In this document: one piece after another, positions 16,944 through 26,549 of the stretch
Position numbering within the stretch: the first letter of the stretch is position 1
How the letters are laid out: the number at the start of each line of letters is the position of its first letter
Assembly (NCBI RefSeq): GCF_000422545.1
Contig: NZ_AULZ01000032.1
Location: 1-38,303, forward strand
Source of the DNA: Desulfocurvibacter africanus subsp. africanus DSM 2603
GTDB taxonomy: Bacteria; Desulfobacterota; Desulfovibrionia; Desulfovibrionales; Desulfovibrionaceae
Length of the DNA stretch: 38,303 nt
Direction of reading: 5' to 3'
Notes under the pieces: model-generated
What the model was told of the DNA's origin: nothing
Databases searched by the model: none
The model's input: only the letters and a program-made list of their open reading frames with translations
Position numbers and translations under genes: made by a program

Positions 16944-17759
16944 TCAGCGCGCCAGGTACTGACCCGGCGTCATGCCGAAGAAGTGGCGGAAAGTATTACT
17001 GAAGTGGCTCTGGTCCGAGAAGCCGGCTTCGGATGCGGCCTGGACAAATGGCAGACCTTTCAGGAGCAGCCGGCGGGCGTGTTCGACGCGCAGTTGCAGA
17101 TGGTAGGCATAGGGCGACATGCCCGTGGCGGCCTTGAACACGCGCAGCAGATGGTAGCGGCTCAGGCCTGTCTCGGCGGCCAGCTCCTCCAGGGATACCT
17201 TGGCGTCGAGGTGTTCGTGCAGATGCTCCTTGACGCGCCGCACTGCTTCGGGTTCGCCGCCGGGACCGGGCAGGCTTGGGCGCATGGCCGCGTGTCCGGC
17301 CATGAGCAGGGAGAAGGCCGCGACCATGGCCGATTCCTTGGCCAGCAGCTCGCCGCCCGCGGCCACCAGACAGGTCAACCGCAAGAGCATGTCCCTGGCC
17401 CTGGGCGCACCCACCACCCAGCGCGTGAACTCCGGGTAGCCCTCACGGCCCAGGTCCTGGGCCAGCCGCCGCATCCACAATACGTCCACATTGAGCATAC
17501 GATAGGTCGCGCGCACGCCGCTGGGCGGTATGCCCGAATGCACCTGGCCCGGATTGATGAGCGCGATCTCGCCGGCCGCAACAAAGCAGTCATCGCGGTC
17601 CGGCTCCAGGCAATAGGCCCCGCCGTCCTCCATGACCCCGATGGCGTAATGCTCGTGGGCGTGCTTGGGAAACGCGTGGGGGCTGGACAGGATGCGGCTG
17701 ACCTCCAGGCCGGGCACATCGCTGTCCCGCCATACGCGGACATCCAAACAAGGCTTCAT
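16944..17759 (-). CDS. AraC-family transcriptional regulator
   Basis: This 271-residue regulator has an N-terminal cupin-like sensor domain (PKHAHEHYAIGVMEDG, IALINPGQVHSG). Two C-terminal helix-turn-helix motifs follow (SLEELAAETGLSRYHLLRVFKAATGMSPYAYHL and PFVQAASEAGFSDQSHFSNTFRHFFGMTPGQY). The organisation is complete and normal. It lies directly upstream of the EamA exporter in the same direction, a common regulator/exporter pairing, which suggests control of that gene. Confidence 0.92.
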   Translation of the reverse strand: MKPCLDVRVWRDSDVPGLEVSRILSSPHAFPKHAHEHYAIGVMEDGGAYCLEPDRDDCFVAAGEIALINPGQVHSGIPPSGVRATYRMLNVDVLWMRRLAQDLGREGYPEFTRWVVGAPRARDMLLRLTCLVAAGGELLAKESAMVAAFSLLMAGHAAMRPSLPGPGGEPEAVRRVKEHLHEHLDAKVSLEELAAETGLSRYHLLRVFKAATGMSPYAYHLQLRVEHARRLLLKGLPFVQAASEAGFSDQSHFSNTFRHFFGMTPGQYLAR

Positions 17760-17791
17760 ATGCTCGTACCGCTGCTTCTCGGGTCACCCGG

Positions 17792-17878
17792 GAACGTGGA
17801 AAGGGGCGCTGCCTTGCCAGGGCGGCTCGCTCCTCTCCAGGTCTTACCCCGCCAGGGGCGATTCGCTCCTGGACCCGC
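17792..17878. repeat. Paired-hairpin repeat, reverse orientation
   Basis: Read on the minus strand it begins GCGGGTCCAGG, like 15724 and 37651. A 9-bp stem with one wobble pair is formed by 17852-17860 and 17864-17872. The left part is also GC-rich with shorter imperfect pairing. Confidence 0.6.
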
Positions 17879-18230
17879 ACTGTTGCATGATCGCTGCTCG
17901 ACCACCGACTTAATAATCCTGATTCCAGCCGGTGTTCAGTGGTAGACTAGTCCACGCCTCGATTCCGTATTGCAAAATATTGCTGCGGCTTCAGTCCATC
18001 AGACCGGCGGATGCTCCAACAGGGCGGAATCCCACAGCCATTCCAGCAAGATTCCACCTGTGTCTGGAGACGCACATATAGATTGATAGGCCGCTTGCCC
18101 GGACCCGGCAAGTTGTGAATGACAGGATCTCTTACCTGAATAGCGCGGATCCGGGAGAGTTATCCGGATATGGCCCTGTCGGACGCAGGGCTGAGAGAAA
18201 ACGCCTCCCTCTCTCGGGAATTGTGACTAT
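17879..18230. other. Intergenic region between rsmF-like and araC genes
   Basis: No gene or tRNA is recognised. A 6-bp stem (18173-18178 with 18186-18191) followed by a GAGAG/CTCTC pairing near 18193-18216 sits just past the stop of the methyltransferase gene and may belong to its 3' end. Confidence 0.45.
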
Positions 18231-19496
18231 TTAGCCTCCGGCCCACAGCAGCCTGCGGCCCTTGCGCGTCAGCACGCCGAGCGGCAGGCCCTGGCACCAT
18301 AACCCGGCATAGGCCCCGTGGCCCGCGCCTTCCAGACTGCGGCCCGACAGGAGCGCACGCACCTCGGCCGGGTCGTCCAGGCGCATGACCTCGCCGTCCT
18401 CGCGCAGCATGGTGCGCAGCCGGGCCTGCGGCCGCAGGGTCTTGCCGGCCAGCTTACCAAGCAAATAGCCCTGCCAGCGCAGGCTGGCTGGCAAATCCAG
18501 GGCCTGTTCGGGCAGGAAGAAGACCTTGCCGCCGAAATCATAGATCCTGCCCGGCGGCAGAAGGGACCAGTCGAAGACGTCGGCCAGGCCAAGGCTCGCC
18601 GGACGCAACTCGCTGCCGGGCAGCCGCGCTCGCCTTTCGTCCCCGGAGCCTTCCGACTCATCGGTCTCGCCGGCCTCGCCGGATGAACCCGGCTTTTCCA
18701 GGCAGGCCAGGAAAAATCCCTGCGCCCCGGACGCGACCTGATCCACGCGCAGCACGCCGGCCAACCCGCCCAGGGCAGGTTCGAAAGAGAAACCAGCCGG
18801 CGGGTCCAGGGGCCGGATTTCCAGCCCAAGCTCCTGTGCAGCCCAGGCGGCCTGCTCTTCGTTCTCGCGCACATTGGTCGTGCAGGTGGAATAGAGCACG
18901 CGCCCGCCCGGAGCGACAAGCTCGGCGGCCGTGCGCAGCAGCTCGCGCTGCAGGCGCACCAGCGGCTCGACCTTGTCCGGGCTCCACAGGGTCATGACCT
19001 GCGGATTCTTGTCCACGGTGCCCCAGCCGCTGCACGGCGGATCGAGCTGGATGCACTTCCATGACCTGGCCGCCAAAGGCAGCCGCTCGCCGCTGTAAGT
19101 GCACGTCGCGGCCTGCAGGAGGTTCATGCGCCGCAGGTTCTGGCGCAGGGTCTCCAGCCGGTCGCGACTCGGCTCGTTGCCGAGCACGAAGCCGCCCTGC
19201 CCCACGAGCTGGGCCAAAAGCCCGGTTTTGCTGCCGGGACTGGCGCACATGTCCAGCACGGCCGCGCCTTCGGGCGGGTTCAGCAACAGCGGCGGAAGCA
19301 TGGACGAGCGGTCCTGGATGTACACATAGCCGAAAAAGGCTGCCAGGGACTCGCCCAAGGCAAAGGGCTCGACCGTCAGGCGGCGACAGATGGAGGGCGC
19401 GAAGGGCTCGGGCTCGAAGGCGAAGCCTTCGGCGCGCAGGAGGGCCTCCACCAGGGGAATGCGCTGAGCGGGCGCGACGATACGGAATGAACGCAT
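18231..19496 (-). CDS. RsmB/RsmF-type (NOL1/NOP2/Sun) RNA m5C methyltransferase
   Basis: This 421-residue SAM-dependent RNA cytosine-5 methyltransferase has the SAM site VLDMCASPGSKTGLLAQL, the motif IV DPPCSGWGT with the release Cys, and the motif VI STCTTNVRENEEQ with the catalytic Cys. The C-terminal 110 residues resemble the RsmF accessory region (LLPPGRIYDFGGKVFFLP, RWQGYLLGKL). A short Ser/Glu-rich linker (GSSGEAGETDESEGSGDE) separates the two parts. The likely target is 16S rRNA or tRNA. I chose MRSFRIVAP at 19496; a start at 19550 would add 18 poorly conserved residues. Confidence 0.88.
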   Translation of the reverse strand: MRSFRIVAPAQRIPLVEALLRAEGFAFEPEPFAPSICRRLTVEPFALGESLAAFFGYVYIQDRSSMLPPLLLNPPEGAAVLDMCASPGSKTGLLAQLVGQGGFVLGNEPSRDRLETLRQNLRRMNLLQAATCTYSGERLPLAARSWKCIQLDPPCSGWGTVDKNPQVMTLWSPDKVEPLVRLQRELLRTAAELVAPGGRVLYSTCTTNVRENEEQAAWAAQELGLEIRPLDPPAGFSFEPALGGLAGVLRVDQVASGAQGFFLACLEKPGSSGEAGETDESEGSGDERRARLPGSELRPASLGLADVFDWSLLPPGRIYDFGGKVFFLPEQALDLPASLRWQGYLLGKLAGKTLRPQARLRTMLREDGEVMRLDDPAEVRALLSGRSLEGAGHGAYAGLWCQGLPLGVLTRKGRRLLWAGG

Positions 19497-19661
19497 GGGC
19501 CGTATGTAACGCGTTTGCAAGCCGGAGGAAAGGCATCTGGAGAGGAGCATAGGCGTTACGGCCGGTCGTTCCTCTCCAGACGTTGCTGGGCCGGGGCAGG
19601 ACGCCCTAGCCCAGTTGTCCCGCGAGACGTTCCGCGGGTCAAGCAGAGCAGTTGTCGCCGT

Positions 19662-20561
19662 TCAGAAATGCAGCAGCATGTACTCAGAGTACAGGTTGTC
19701 CACCTCGTGCGGCGCGAACTCGAAAGGCTGGTCCTTGCAGGGCCTGTACAGGCGCGGCGCAGGCTTCGTCAGAGATAAGGGCACCGAAGGCAGGCCTATG
19801 AAGCGGCTGTCGGCGAGCACCAGGGCTGCGCGCATGCGCAGGCAGAGCTTGCGGGTGATCGAGTGGATGGCCCGGCCCACGAGGTCCGGGTTGCTCGCAT
19901 GGTGCATGACGGCCACCGGGATGTTCTTGAGGCGCAAGCCTGGAGCCCGCTTGTAGCGCTTGGCGCAGACGATGTGGCAGGATTCGCCTTCGCTTTCGAG
20001 CAGGAAATGCCGGCAATCCAGGTTGCGGTGATCGTTCCAGTTGCGCAGGGCGTCGCCCGTGAGCCGCTCGGCCAGTTCGTTGTGTTCCGAAGTCACGCGC
20101 ACGGACGGCTCGTGCAGGCTGCCGAAGGGCAGTGGAGGAATGGCGTAGTAGTGCTGGTCCACCTGCTTGTATCCGCTGCGCATGAACAGCTTGTAAACCT
20201 TCTCGCTGGGCGTCAGGCTGGTGAGCACGCAGGAATCCAACTCGGCCAGGCGGCGCATGAACAGCATAGAATACTTGCGGTAATCGGGAAGCACGATCCA
20301 GGAACTCAGGTTGCAGAAGTCGAACTCGCGGCCGCGAATGGAGCGGCGGCTGAAGATGCAACCCATGAAACCCACAGCTTTGTCATTGTCGCGTAGCAGA
20401 AAACCTACGTGGTCCACCGGAGAGTGAAATGGTGGACTAAAGATGGCCCGCCAATTCTCGCGGGGCAGGTTTGAGCCGGTAAAGCAGCGCAGCAGCGGGT
20501 AGACCTCGTCGAAGTCCTCCTGCATGGCGTTCCTGAGCGTGATTCTGGGCATGAGCGTCAT
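19662..20561 (-). CDS. GNAT-like acyltransferase, last gene of asnB-acp operon
   Basis: This 299-residue protein begins PRITLRNAMQEDFDEVYPLL and continues with a GNAT-type acetyl-CoA fold (AVGFMGCIF, then a strand-helix reading SWIVLPDYRKYSMLFMRRL, then EKVYKLFMRSGY). The C-terminal half is not recognised. GAGGA five bases before the ATG at 20561 supports this start. It lies 28 bp after the PP-loop gene on the same strand, so it probably acts in the same pathway, perhaps acylating the amidated product (inference). Confidence 0.7.
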   Translation of the reverse strand: MTLMPRITLRNAMQEDFDEVYPLLRCFTGSNLPRENWRAIFSPPFHSPVDHVGFLLRDNDKAVGFMGCIFSRRSIRGREFDFCNLSSWIVLPDYRKYSMLFMRRLAELDSCVLTSLTPSEKVYKLFMRSGYKQVDQHYYAIPPLPFGSLHEPSVRVTSEHNELAERLTGDALRNWNDHRNLDCRHFLLESEGESCHIVCAKRYKRAPGLRLKNIPVAVMHHASNPDLVGRAIHSITRKLCLRMRAALVLADSRFIGLPSVPLSLTKPAPRLYRPCKDQPFEFAPHEVDNLYSEYMLLHF

Positions 20562-20589
20562 GGCCGTCCTCGTCATTGCGCTACGATTC

Positions 20590-21720
20590 TTAGGCGTCCG
20601 TGCCCGTGCGGGCGGATTGGGCCGCGTCGGCGTACAGCATTTCGCGCACCATATCGGCCATCGCCTCGCCTTTCGTGTCCTGGAGCTTGCGCAGGCCCTC
20701 CTCTCGGGTCATGTTGCCCGCGCGCACGATGCCCGCGATCTCCAGGGCATACGGGTGAAAGCCGTAACGCCGCAGGTGCTCGCGGTTACCCAGGGCGTTG
20801 AGCAGGCAGTTGGTGGAGTTGGGGTCCGTATCCACGGGCTGTTGCCAGCCGAAATGGCCGATGAGCTCCTTGATACGCCCCTCGTCGTACTCCACGAAGG
20901 CCAACGGATGCACCTCGCGGGGCGGCTCGGCCGGCAGGCTTTCCAGGTCCGGAAAGTAGGCCGCCATGCCCGGCCCGGCCGCGGACACGAGGATGTCGCG
21001 GGTCTTGCCCATGGTGCTGCGCATGAGTTGTCTGTTGTGCTGGATGATGCAGCGGTCCCGTTGCGACTGGCCGGGCGACCAGCCGTAGGCCACGAAGGGG
21101 ATGTGCATGTCCATGGCCGTCTTGAGCACCAGGGCCTTGACCACGGAGATGCACGATGTGCACACGCTGCTGGCCCGCAGCAGGGCCCTGGCCGGGTAGA
21201 GCTCACGCTCGAGGGAGCGCCGGAACAGGGCGCGCATGAGCGGCGGGCTGGGCCGCACGAGCATGTGGTCCACCCCCAAGCGGTCCAGCACGCGGCGCAT
21301 GTTGTCCATGGCTCCGGGGGACATGAATCCGTTGTCCACGCTCAGGGCCAGCACGCGCAGCCCGAAGACCTGGCTCAACAGATGGACCGTGTAGGTGCTG
21401 TCCTTGCCTCCGCTGTAGGCCAGCAGCACGTCATGGCCCATGTCCCGGCCGCGGACCCTGCCGCGCGCCATGGCCAAGAATTCCTTGCGCCAATGGTCGC
21501 GCCGGCTCTTGTCTCGCTCCCTGTCCAATCCTTGGTCCGGGTTGCCGGACTCGCGTTCGCGGCAATACTGGCAGACACACTGCTCGTCGAAGCTGATGCC
21601 GGGTACGGTTTCCGGCAGCACGCAACGGGTGCAGTGGCGAATGCCCCCGATGATATTTCCAAAATCTCCCGCGCCCCTGGCGGCGGTTTCACCCGTGCGC
21701 ATGTCCTGTCCCTGGTCCAT
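20590..21720 (-). CDS. PP-loop ATPase, N-acetyl sugar amidotransferase-like
   Basis: This 376-residue protein resembles the WbpG/WbuX/PseA amidotransferase family. An N-terminal Cys4 site (C30, C33, C50, C53; HCTRCVLPETVPGISFDE) comes first. The PP-loop AYSGGKDSTY with SGGKDST at 103-109 follows. Later segments are CTSCISVVKALVLKTA and VAYGWSPGQSQRD. Family members adenylate a sugar or acid group and insert ammonia, usually from HisH/HisF-like partners. None is present here; the neighbouring asparagine synthetase could instead supply the glutaminase function (inference). It is 33 bp after the acyl carrier protein gene. Confidence 0.8.
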   Translation of the reverse strand: MDQGQDMRTGETAARGAGDFGNIIGGIRHCTRCVLPETVPGISFDEQCVCQYCRERESGNPDQGLDRERDKSRRDHWRKEFLAMARGRVRGRDMGHDVLLAYSGGKDSTYTVHLLSQVFGLRVLALSVDNGFMSPGAMDNMRRVLDRLGVDHMLVRPSPPLMRALFRRSLERELYPARALLRASSVCTSCISVVKALVLKTAMDMHIPFVAYGWSPGQSQRDRCIIQHNRQLMRSTMGKTRDILVSAAGPGMAAYFPDLESLPAEPPREVHPLAFVEYDEGRIKELIGHFGWQQPVDTDPNSTNCLLNALGNREHLRRYGFHPYALEIAGIVRAGNMTREEGLRKLQDTKGEAMADMVREMLYADAAQSARTGTDA

Positions 21721-21753
21721 GTGGTTCCTTCTTTTGCGTTCTTGGCTTTGGAT

Positions 21754-22017
21754 TCAGGCTGCGGCTTTTTCGTGCTTGGTCGTGACGAAGCCGGTAAGGC
21801 GGTTCACGCTGTCCAGGTTCTCGGGGGTCAGGTCCTGGTCGCCCACGGAAATGGCAAACGTCTTTTCGAGCCAGGTGATCAACTCGAATACGCCCACGGA
21901 GTCGAGGATACCCTCCTCCATGAGCGATGCATCCGGGTCAAGGACACGACCACGGTCGAAGATGAAATTCTCGACCAGCTGGGTCGTGATGAGGGCCTTG
22001 ACGTCGCTTACAGTCAT
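21754..22017 (-). CDS. Acyl carrier protein
   Basis: An 87-residue stand-alone carrier protein begins MTVSDVKALI. The phosphopantetheine attachment motif is GILDSVGVFELI with Ser40. AAGGAGC lies five bases before the ATG. It is encoded between asnB and the amidotransferase gene with short gaps, so it is not the housekeeping AcpP, which sits with fab genes. It likely carries an amino acid or acyl intermediate for this operon (inference). Confidence 0.88.
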   Translation of the reverse strand: MTVSDVKALITTQLVENFIFDRGRVLDPDASLMEEGILDSVGVFELITWLEKTFAISVGDQDLTPENLDSVNRLTGFVTTKHEKAAA

Positions 22018-22040
22018 CGCGCGCTCCTTGCAGGTGTAGT

Positions 22041-24008
22041 TCAGGCCATGGGGCCGTGGTTGTCGATGAAGCTCCAGTGCAGAGCCTGCGTGGACAGGAT
22101 GGCCATGATGGCCATGTTCTCCATTTCCGCCAGCATGCCGCCGGTCCTGGCGTGTTTGTCCAGGAGCCCGGCCACCATGGCCGGGTCGAAATAACCCGCC
22201 CTCTCCAGGGCCGAGGGCGAGAGCAGTTCGCGGGCGCGGCCGTTCATGGGTGTGCCGAGCACGCTTTTGGCTGCCGGAGCACGGTAGGGCTGCTTGGGCC
22301 GGCGCACTATCTCCGAGGGCAGCAGGCCCGAGGCCGCGCGCTTGAGCAGGTCCTTCTCCCGCAATCCGGGCATCTTGAGCCGGGCCGGCAGGCGGTTGGC
22401 CAACTCGATGACATTGTGGTCCAGGAAAGGGAAGCGCCCTTCCACGGCGTTGGCCATGAGCATGCGGTCGCCCTGCGTGCTCAGCAGGTAGCCTGGCAGG
22501 AACAGGGCCGCCTCCAGGTACTGGGCCTTGGAGAGCGTGTCCCAACCGTGCATGTCCGCGGGCAGACCCAGGGCCAGTTGCTCCACGAGGTCGGCTAGGT
22601 CGCTCGGGCCGTGCCGCCCGGAACCGTTGTTCAGCTCGGCCTTGACCTGCGCCGAGAAAAAACGCTTGAGGGTCGATGTGTTGGCCCAGCGCAGCAGGTG
22701 CGAGTAGCAGGGTTCCGCCGTGCGCTCCAGGTCGCGGCCGAAGAATTGGCGCAGGAAGGCCGTGCCACGCTCGCGCGGCAGTTTCAGGTAAGGATACAGC
22801 CTGGTCAGCAGCAGAGGCCGCATAGGCGAATCCGGCCTGCGCGCCCAGAACTGCCGCACCTTGGCTTCCTTGAAGATGTTGTAGCCGGCCAGGAATTCGT
22901 CCGCGCCCTCGCCCGTGAGCACGACCTTGTAGCCGCTGTCGCGGGCCAGCCTGGACAGGCGGAAGAGCGGCGCGGGCGCGCTGCGCAGGGATGGCTTCTC
23001 GGCATTCCAGATCATGCGCAGGAAATCCTTGCGCAGGAGTGCGTCGTCCACGCTCACGCGGGCATGCTCCGAGCCGAGCCTGTCAGCCATTACGCGCTGG
23101 TGCGGCGACTCGTCGAAGTCCTTGTCCGCGAACTCCATGGAGAACGTCGCCCGGCGGGCCGAGGACAGGCCGAATACGCGCGCCGCCACATAGGACGAGT
23201 CCAGGCCGCCGCTCAGGTACACGCCCACGGGCACATCCGCGCGCAGGCGGATGCGCGTGGCCTCGCCAAGGGCTTCGCCCAGGGCCTGGGCGGCGTCTTC
23301 CGCCGTCCAGGCCCGGCTGTCGGGCGTGAAGTCCAAGCGCCAGTAGGGCTCCACGCGTAGCTTGCCATCCTCGACCAGGGCGAAGTGGGCGGGCGGCAAT
23401 TCGCTTATACCTTCGAACATGGTGTACGGCGCCAGGGGCAGCCAGAAGGTCAGGAACTGATTCAGGGCCTGCAGATCCAGGCGTCTGGGCAGACCCTCGC
23501 GACCCAGCAGGGCCTTGGCCTCGGAGGCGAACAGCAGCCTGCCGCCGATCTGGGCGTAATGCAGGGGGCAGATGCCCACGCGGTCGCGGGCCAGGAATAG
23601 CCGCCGCCTGGGGCCATCCCACAGAGCCAGGGCGAACTGGCCGTTGAAGTCATGCAGGCAGTCCACGCCGCGCTCCTCGTAGGCGTGGACGATGACTTCC
23701 GTGTCCGTGCTGGTGGAGAACCTGTGGCCCTTGGCCTCCAGCTCGGCACGCAGTTCCGGGTAGTTGAAAATCTCGCCGTTGAAGACCACCTGGATGGAAC
23801 CGTCTTCATTACCTATGGGCTGCGTGCCCGTGGACAGGTCGATGATGCTCAGGCGGGCATGGCCCAGGACGGCCGGCCCCATATGGCGGCAGCCGGCCTC
23901 GTCAGGGCCGCGATGGCGCATGGCCGCGACCATGGCTTCCACCTGAACGGCGGATTCCGCGGGCAGGGACTGGCCCAGCATATCCATGATTCCGGCAATA
24001 GCGCACAC
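22041..24008 (-). CDS. asnB: Asparagine synthase (glutamine-hydrolysing) family enzyme
   Basis: This 655-residue class II glutamine amidotransferase starts at GTG, which places the catalytic Cys at position 2 (CAIAGIMD) after Met removal; that decides the start. The N-terminal glutaminase has RHRGPDEAG and VFNGEIFNYPELR. The C-terminal synthetase domain has the PP-loop YLSGGLDSSYVA, LTGEGADEFLAGY and VEGRFPFLDHNVIELA. It is first in a four-gene operon with an acyl carrier protein, an amidotransferase and a GNAT. Such AsnB paralogues often amidate polysaccharide or natural-product intermediates, not free aspartate. Confidence 0.9.
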   Translation of the reverse strand: MCAIAGIMDMLGQSLPAESAVQVEAMVAAMRHRGPDEAGCRHMGPAVLGHARLSIIDLSTGTQPIGNEDGSIQVVFNGEIFNYPELRAELEAKGHRFSTSTDTEVIVHAYEERGVDCLHDFNGQFALALWDGPRRRLFLARDRVGICPLHYAQIGGRLLFASEAKALLGREGLPRRLDLQALNQFLTFWLPLAPYTMFEGISELPPAHFALVEDGKLRVEPYWRLDFTPDSRAWTAEDAAQALGEALGEATRIRLRADVPVGVYLSGGLDSSYVAARVFGLSSARRATFSMEFADKDFDESPHQRVMADRLGSEHARVSVDDALLRKDFLRMIWNAEKPSLRSAPAPLFRLSRLARDSGYKVVLTGEGADEFLAGYNIFKEAKVRQFWARRPDSPMRPLLLTRLYPYLKLPRERGTAFLRQFFGRDLERTAEPCYSHLLRWANTSTLKRFFSAQVKAELNNGSGRHGPSDLADLVEQLALGLPADMHGWDTLSKAQYLEAALFLPGYLLSTQGDRMLMANAVEGRFPFLDHNVIELANRLPARLKMPGLREKDLLKRAASGLLPSEIVRRPKQPYRAPAAKSVLGTPMNGRARELLSPSALERAGYFDPAMVAGLLDKHARTGGMLAEMENMAIMAILSTQALHWSFIDNHGPMA

Positions 24009-24454
24009 GGTTGTCCTCCCCCCTCCTCTAAAGAAGATACTCAATGCAATGACAGAATAGTGCTCGGAGCACTAAACGATATTATTGCTGCTTTCCCATT
24101 TTATAAGTGACGACTAGCTTTCGGGCTTTGGGCACGTTACGCCCGCGGCATGGCCTTCGCCGCCATGGAGAACTGCTTGGCTCGATCGGCGGGTTGGGAC
24201 GCGACCGGTGTCTATGCCCGGCGGAATCGATGTGTGTGCGGGGATGCGCCGAGGCGCGAGGCCTCTCTTGGAGTGGGAGAGATGAAATCCAAGTCAATGC
24301 GAAACTGAATGCGGAACGTGCAATGATGCAGTTGCATTATTGCATCATACGGCAGCCGACTGTCCTGGCGCGGTTCATGATGTCCCGCGCCGGACAGGGA
24401 GCAGAGCCAAAGAGACAGGCTCCCGGCGCAAGCGTGGCCGCTTGCGCCCAGAGG
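24009..24454. other. Intergenic region acs 3' side / asnB promoter side
   Basis: No gene is recognised. Three structures are visible. A 6-bp palindromic stem AGTGCT/AGCACT (24059-24073) lies 50 bp upstream of asnB, a possible operator or leader hairpin. An 8-bp inverted repeat ATGATGCA/TGCATCAT lies at 24323-24348. A GC-rich hairpin at about 24427-24448 just after the acs stop is a possible transcript end. Confidence 0.5.
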
Positions 24455-26374
24455 TCATTCCTCGTCCAAGACGGACAGATCGCCGGGATCCACGCCCAGT
24501 TCCTGGGCGCGCAGCACGCGGCGCAGAATCTTGCCCGCCTTGGTGCGCGGCAGGGACTCCACGAAAGCCACCGACTTGAGCACCACCACGGGTCCCAGCT
24601 CGCGCCGGACCATGGCCTTGAGTTCGCGCACCAGGTCCTCGCCCAGTTCGCGACCCTCGGACAGGACGACAAAGGCTTTGGCGACCTCGCCCTTGATCTT
24701 GTCCGGCACGCCCACAACCGCGGCTTCCGCCACGGCCTTGTGTACGCAGAGGGCCGACTCGATCTCGGCCGTGCCGATGTTGTGCCCGGCGATGTTGATG
24801 ACCTCGTCGGCCCGGCCCTGAATCCAGAAATAGCCGTCCTCGTCCTTGCGCGCCACGTCGCCCGTGACGTACACGCCCGGAATCTTTTCCCAATAGGCCT
24901 GGGCGTAGCCTTTGGGATCGTTCCACAAAGTCTGGAGCATGCCGGGCCACGGCTTGGTCAGCACCAGGAAGCCGCCTTTGCCGGGCGGCACGGGCTGGCC
25001 CTGGCGGTCGACCACTTCGGCCTCCACGCCGGGCAGCGGCTTGTTCACCGAGCCGGGCTTGAGCACGGACACGGGCAAGGGCGAGAGCATGCACATGCCC
25101 GTCTCGGTCTGCCACCAAGTATCCATAAGCGGGCACTCGCCGCGGCCGATATGCCGGTGGAACCAGACCCAGGCTTCCGGATTCAGTGGCTCGCCCACGC
25201 TGCCAAGCATGCGCAGCGACGAAATGTCGTGCTGCCTGGGGAACTGGCTGCCGTAGCGCATGAGCATGCGGATGAGCGTGGGCGTGGTGTACAGCGCCGT
25301 GACGCCGTAGCGGGCCACAATCGACCATAGGCGGTCGGCCTGCGGGTACAGGGGGTGCCCCTCGTACATGAGCGTGGTGGTGCCGCACAGCAGCGGCGCG
25401 TAGACCACGTAGCTGTGGCCCGTGATCCAGCCCGCGTCGGCCGTGCACCAGAAGATGTCCGTGGGCTTGATGTCGAAAATCCAGTTCATGGTGCGGGCCA
25501 CGCCGACCATGTAGCCGCCGTGGGTGTGCACGATGCCCTTGGCCCGGCCCGAGGTGCCCGATGTGTGCAAAAGGAACAGCGGGTCCGTGGCCTCCATGAC
25601 CTCAGTGCGCGTTTCCGGGGCTTCGGAGCGCACCAGGTCCTCGTACCAGATGTCCCGCGCCGAGACCATGTCCACGTCCACGCCGGCCCGATGCACCACG
25701 ACCACCGTGTCCACACAGTCGGCGCAGGCGCTGTTCAGGGCCTCGTCCACGATGGCCTTCTGGTTGATGACCTTGCCGTTGCGGTAGAAACCGTCGGCCG
25801 TGACCACCACGCGGGCCTGGCTGTCGCAGATGCGCTCGCTTAGGGCCTTGGCCGAGAAGCCGCCGAACACGCACACGTGTACGGCCCCGATCTTGGCCGT
25901 GGCCAGCATGGCGATGAGCGTCTCGGGCAATAGCGGCATGAACACGGCCACGCGGTCGCCCTTGCGCACGCCCAGGGAGCGCAGCGCGCCGGCGAAGCGG
26001 TTCACGGCCCGGTAGAGTTCGAAATAGGTGAACTTGCGGCTATCGCCCGGCTCGCCCTCCCAAATGAGGGCCAGCTTGTTGCGGTTCACCGTGCGGATAT
26101 GCCTATCCAGGGCGTTGTGAACGATATTGCACTGACCGCCGGGGAACCAGCGGTAAAAGGGCGGGTTGTCGCTGTCGAGCACTTGGTCCCATTTGCGGAA
26201 CCATTCGAGCTCCAAGGCGGCCTCTTCCCAGTAGGCAAGTGGATCCTCTTGGGCCAGCCGGTAGGCGCCGGTTACCTCTTGAGGGTTCACGTTGGCCTCG
26301 ATGATGGTCTGAGGCAGGGGCCTGAAGACCCGTACTTCGTTCAGCAATACGTCCAGGGCGCCGGTGTCGTCCAT
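24455..26374 (-). CDS. acs: Acetyl-CoA synthetase (AMP-forming)
   Basis: This 639-residue enzyme has the usual ACS length and motifs: the AMP-binding core LLHTSGTSGRAKGIVHTHGG, WWQTETG, VTGDVARKDEDGYFWIQGR and the C-terminal PRTKAGKILRR with Lys615, the lysine regulated by acetylation in the family. It activates acetate to acetyl-CoA at the cost of ATP to AMP. A strong GGAGGAG site precedes the ATG. The LytTR regulator gene lies 175 bp upstream on the same strand, so the two may be linked. Confidence 0.95.
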   Translation of the reverse strand: MDDTGALDVLLNEVRVFRPLPQTIIEANVNPQEVTGAYRLAQEDPLAYWEEAALELEWFRKWDQVLDSDNPPFYRWFPGGQCNIVHNALDRHIRTVNRNKLALIWEGEPGDSRKFTYFELYRAVNRFAGALRSLGVRKGDRVAVFMPLLPETLIAMLATAKIGAVHVCVFGGFSAKALSERICDSQARVVVTADGFYRNGKVINQKAIVDEALNSACADCVDTVVVVHRAGVDVDMVSARDIWYEDLVRSEAPETRTEVMEATDPLFLLHTSGTSGRAKGIVHTHGGYMVGVARTMNWIFDIKPTDIFWCTADAGWITGHSYVVYAPLLCGTTTLMYEGHPLYPQADRLWSIVARYGVTALYTTPTLIRMLMRYGSQFPRQHDISSLRMLGSVGEPLNPEAWVWFHRHIGRGECPLMDTWWQTETGMCMLSPLPVSVLKPGSVNKPLPGVEAEVVDRQGQPVPPGKGGFLVLTKPWPGMLQTLWNDPKGYAQAYWEKIPGVYVTGDVARKDEDGYFWIQGRADEVINIAGHNIGTAEIESALCVHKAVAEAAVVGVPDKIKGEVAKAFVVLSEGRELGEDLVRELKAMVRRELGPVVVLKSVAFVESLPRTKAGKILRRVLRAQELGVDPGDLSVLDEE

Positions 26375-26549
26375 GTGCTCCTCCTTCCTCCGCGCGCCGG
26401 CGGCTGGCGGAAGAGGTCGCTTGGCAAAGGGCGGTGGCCCGTATGCGTCCTAATCAGGCGTATGCCCGTTTTCCTATTGCGGGACAGCATGTTTTCGACC
26501 AAAGGCGTCTGCCGGCTGGTGAGCGGCAGGGCTGCAATCCCCGCAATCC

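Noticed and set aside
16080-17945. 621-codon plus-strand frame opposite the EamA and AraC genes
   Set aside because: It crosses two real minus-strand genes and gives a Gln/Gly/His-rich sequence with no domain.
24323-24348. ATGATGCA/TGCATCAT inverted repeat as an asnB operator
   Set aside because: It is over 300 bp from the asnB start and could equally be part of the acs 3' region; symmetry alone is not enough.
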